From Nitrospinaceae bacterium (lineage in GTDB: Bacteria; Nitrospinota; Nitrospinia; Nitrospinales; VA-1), in NCBI GenBank assembly GCA_029261435.1, contig JAJDBI010000278.1:1-6739 (forward strand): 6,739 nt of DNA. The letters run 5' to 3'. The position numbers and the translations under genes were made by a program. A model generated the notes under the pieces. It made no database searches. It was not told the origin of the DNA and worked only from the letters and a program-made list of their open reading frames with translations. Below are positions 5,374 through 6,739 of the stretch, piece by piece. Every line of letters starts with the position of its first letter. The first letter of the stretch is position 1.

Positions 5374-5880
5374 TCATAAACTCAGCACCAATGCCTTTTG
5401 GATCTCAAGGATAGAATAGACAGGCTGAACTTCAAATCGTATCAAGGGTAATCCCGCAGCAGCAAATGCTTCATCCATAAATAAACTCTCTTTATCAAAC
5501 CGGTCAGAGAACTCATCATCTAGCTCAATAGTACAAGCCACCTCGCCATTTCCCTTGCGGACAACAACAAAATCTACCTGCAACAATTTGATTCTATTAA
5601 AAGCGCGAAAATGTTTCTGCATATCGACATCGAGCAAGTCTGTTACCCTGCATTTGGAAAACACCATAAATTCAGGGCCAACCGCTTCCACCAGAGCATC
5701 ATAAAACCTGCGTTCTTCAAAGCTAAAAAATTGAGTTTTTTTTGCATATGGGAAAAAAGAAGGTTTATTAAAATTTCTTTCAAACCATGCAAAGATTTTG
5801 ATGACAAACCATAAAAAAATACCAATGATTGCCAATGCCGCAATCGGCTTAAAGAATAGTTTTTCGATTCCAGAATCCAT
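5374..5880 (-). CDS. Membrane-anchored DUF2726 protein
   Basis: This 168-residue protein has one N-terminal transmembrane helix (about 9-31, IAALAIIGIFLWFVIKIFAW) followed by a cytoplasmic DUF2726 domain (about 48-155). Domain hallmarks are FSFEERRFYDALVEAVG (52-68), the VFSK segment (73-76), FNRIKLLQVDFVVV (94-107), the CTIELDDEFSDR block (116-127) and AFAAAGLPLIRFE (138-150). D103 and E119-x-D121, with E56 upstream, fit the restriction-endonuclease-like fold proposed for this family, so nucleic-acid binding or cleavage is conceivable; no activity is established from sequence. The start at 5880 has no strong Shine-Dalgarno but begins naturally before the membrane helix. A minus-strand TATAAT at 5907-5902 with CTTTCA 17 bases upstream is a possible promoter. 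It is a single gene, divergent from the carbonic anhydrase gene. Confidence 0.85.
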   Translation of the reverse strand: MDSGIEKLFFKPIAALAIIGIFLWFVIKIFAWFERNFNKPSFFPYAKKTQFFSFEERRFYDALVEAVGPEFMVFSKCRVTDLLDVDMQKHFRAFNRIKLLQVDFVVVRKGNGEVACTIELDDEFSDRFDKESLFMDEAFAAAGLPLIRFEVQPVYSILEIQKALVLSL

Positions 5881-6009
5881 AATCAGGTATGTTATAGGAA
5901 TATTATAGATTGAGCAGTATAAAATGAAAGTGTTGCTGTAATGTTTTAGGCTTTTAAGACACTATAATAGGAACTGTTTAACCATTTTTTTAATAATTAG
6001 AAATATAAA
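5881..6009. promoter_or_regulatory. Divergent promoter region of the DUF2726 and carbonic anhydrase genes
   Basis: This 129-base AT-rich spacer separates two outward-facing genes. Toward the left, TATAAT on the minus strand (5907-5902) has a weak -35. Toward the right, TATAAT at 5963-5968 has no good -35 at normal spacing and would start transcription near 5975. Both -10 elements are perfect hexamers, but AT-rich DNA produces these readily. Confidence 0.4.
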
Positions 6010-6739
6010 ATGATTAAAACTCACACATCAATCTCTGTGATAATAGTAACAATTCTTTTAACATTTTTTTCAAGCGGAGTTTTTGCGCAAGAAGAACATT
6101 TACAACCCTGGGGTTATGAGGGTGGAACGGGACCTGAGCATTGGGGTGAAATTGAACACGAGCATAGGGAACATCTCATGTGCAGAGATGGCGTTTATCA
6201 ATCCCCTATAGATATAAATCATGTTCTTGGTACGAATTTAATGGATTTAGACTTTCATTATTCTCCGACCCCTATCGATATAATAAACAATAGTCATACC
6301 ATTCACATAACTTACAAACCTGGAAGCTTCATAAATTGGGAGAGTGAAAGGTTTGAGTTGATTCAATTTCATTTTCATTCGCCCAGCGAACATCAGGTTA
6401 ACGGGAAGCACTATGACATGGAGGTGCACCTTGTTCATAAAACCTCTGATCATCTTTATGTAGTTGTTGGAATTTTCTTAATAAAAGGAAAGCACAACCC
6501 ATATATTCAAAAAATCTGGGACCGAATCCCAACTGTGGTCAATAAGGAAGTTTCTTATGAAAAGGATCTATTTAATGTCACGAGTCTATTGCCTTCTACA
6601 AAAGAATACTTTCACTACTCCGGTTCTCTCACCACTCCTCCTTGCTCAGAAACTGTAAGCTGGTTTGTTCTTGAACATCCCATTGAAGTATCTAATGAAC
6701 AAATTCTGTATTTTAAGAAATTTATCGAACATAATGCCC
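6010..6739 (+). CDS. Exported alpha-carbonic anhydrase, 3' end beyond the window
   Basis: This alpha-class carbonic anhydrase interconverts CO2 and bicarbonate with a zinc ion, here in the periplasm or outside the cell. The frame is open for 243 codons to the window edge, so only the last few residues should be missing. A signal peptide (1-26) ends in V-F-A before Q27. Family motifs follow: WGYEGGTGPEHWG (34-46), QSPIDI (64-69), NNSH (93-96, where H96 corresponds to the proton-shuttle His64 of human CA II), zinc ligands H121 and H123 in QFHFHSPSEH plus H140 in MEVHLVH, E127 as the gatekeeper Glu, and SLTTPPCSE (206-214) with T208 equal to Thr199. C58 and C212 are placed like the disulfide of bacterial members. 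A small His/Glu cluster EHEHREH (49-55) precedes C58. All catalytic residues are intact. No Shine-Dalgarno is evident before the ATG; the signal peptide supports this start. Confidence 0.93.
   Translation, partial: MIKTHTSISVIIVTILLTFFSSGVFAQEEHLQPWGYEGGTGPEHWGEIEHEHREHLMCRDGVYQSPIDINHVLGTNLMDLDFHYSPTPIDIINNSHTIHITYKPGSFINWESERFELIQFHFHSPSEHQVNGKHYDMEVHLVHKTSDHLYVVVGIFLIKGKHNPYIQKIWDRIPTVVNKEVSYEKDLFNVTSLLPSTKEYFHYSGSLTTPPCSETVSWFVLEHPIEVSNEQILYFKKFIEHNA

Noticed and set aside
5611..5814. 67-codon plus-strand frame
   Set aside because: It is antisense to the DUF2726 domain, whose motifs are clear on the minus strand.
5889..5975. Further loose copies of the TTATGGGAAC repeat (TATGTTATAGGAA, TATAATAGGAAC)
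   Set aside because: They have too many mismatches and low complexity; they are better explained as AT-rich promoter sequence.
6247..6453. 68-codon minus-strand frame
   Set aside because: It is antisense to the zinc-binding core of the carbonic anhydrase.
1..6739. tRNA, rRNA, CRISPR array, transposase or integrase
   Set aside because: No cloverleaf, conserved rRNA stretch, regularly spaced repeats or recombinase motifs were seen on either strand.

Overview
The window appears to be chromosomal DNA from a moderately AT-rich Gram-negative bacterium. An outer-membrane TolC-type channel and two other proteins with Sec signal peptides indicate a double-membrane cell. The TolC style, a regulator with a MerR-like domain ahead of a receiver domain, and a two-subunit transketolase would fit a free-living environmental lineage such as Nitrospinota or a deltaproteobacterium-like group. 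That placement is a low-confidence inference. No tRNA, rRNA, CRISPR array or transposase is visible.

Left part (1-1960): the 5' part of a TolC-family efflux channel runs leftward off the window edge. It is separated by a 440-base non-coding stretch from a rightward regulator that joins an N-terminal MerR-like helix-turn-helix to a C-terminal receiver domain. The divergent layout allows, but does not prove, that the regulator controls the channel. A good extended -10 promoter and a perfect small palindrome lie in front of the regulator.

Centre (1961-4039): a tight two-gene operon encodes the two halves of a transketolase, the thiamine-diphosphate-binding subunit followed by the pyrimidine-binding/C-terminal subunit. 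The second subunit has Ala where transketolases usually have a His in the GEDGPTHQ loop, so its substrate range may not be the classical one. A hairpin lies in front of the operon. A GC-richer stretch with several small hairpins follows it, ending in a 9-bp stem before the convergent gene.

Right part (4040-6739): a leftward gene starting at GTG encodes a secreted protein of unknown function whose C-terminus carries an Asp-box and resembles modules remembered from phage tail and virion-associated proteins. Its ribosome binding site and the first base of its start codon can be folded into an 11-position stem with one mismatch. The gene is flanked by a 16-bp direct repeat with one mismatch. Next come a leftward membrane-anchored DUF2726 protein and, divergent from it, an exported alpha-carbonic anhydrase cut by the right window edge. 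From 4040 on, the window reads as a set of independent single genes rather than one pathway.

The most unusual observations are the masked translation start and phage-like module of the secreted protein, the HTH-first regulator architecture, and the His-to-Ala change in the transketolase.
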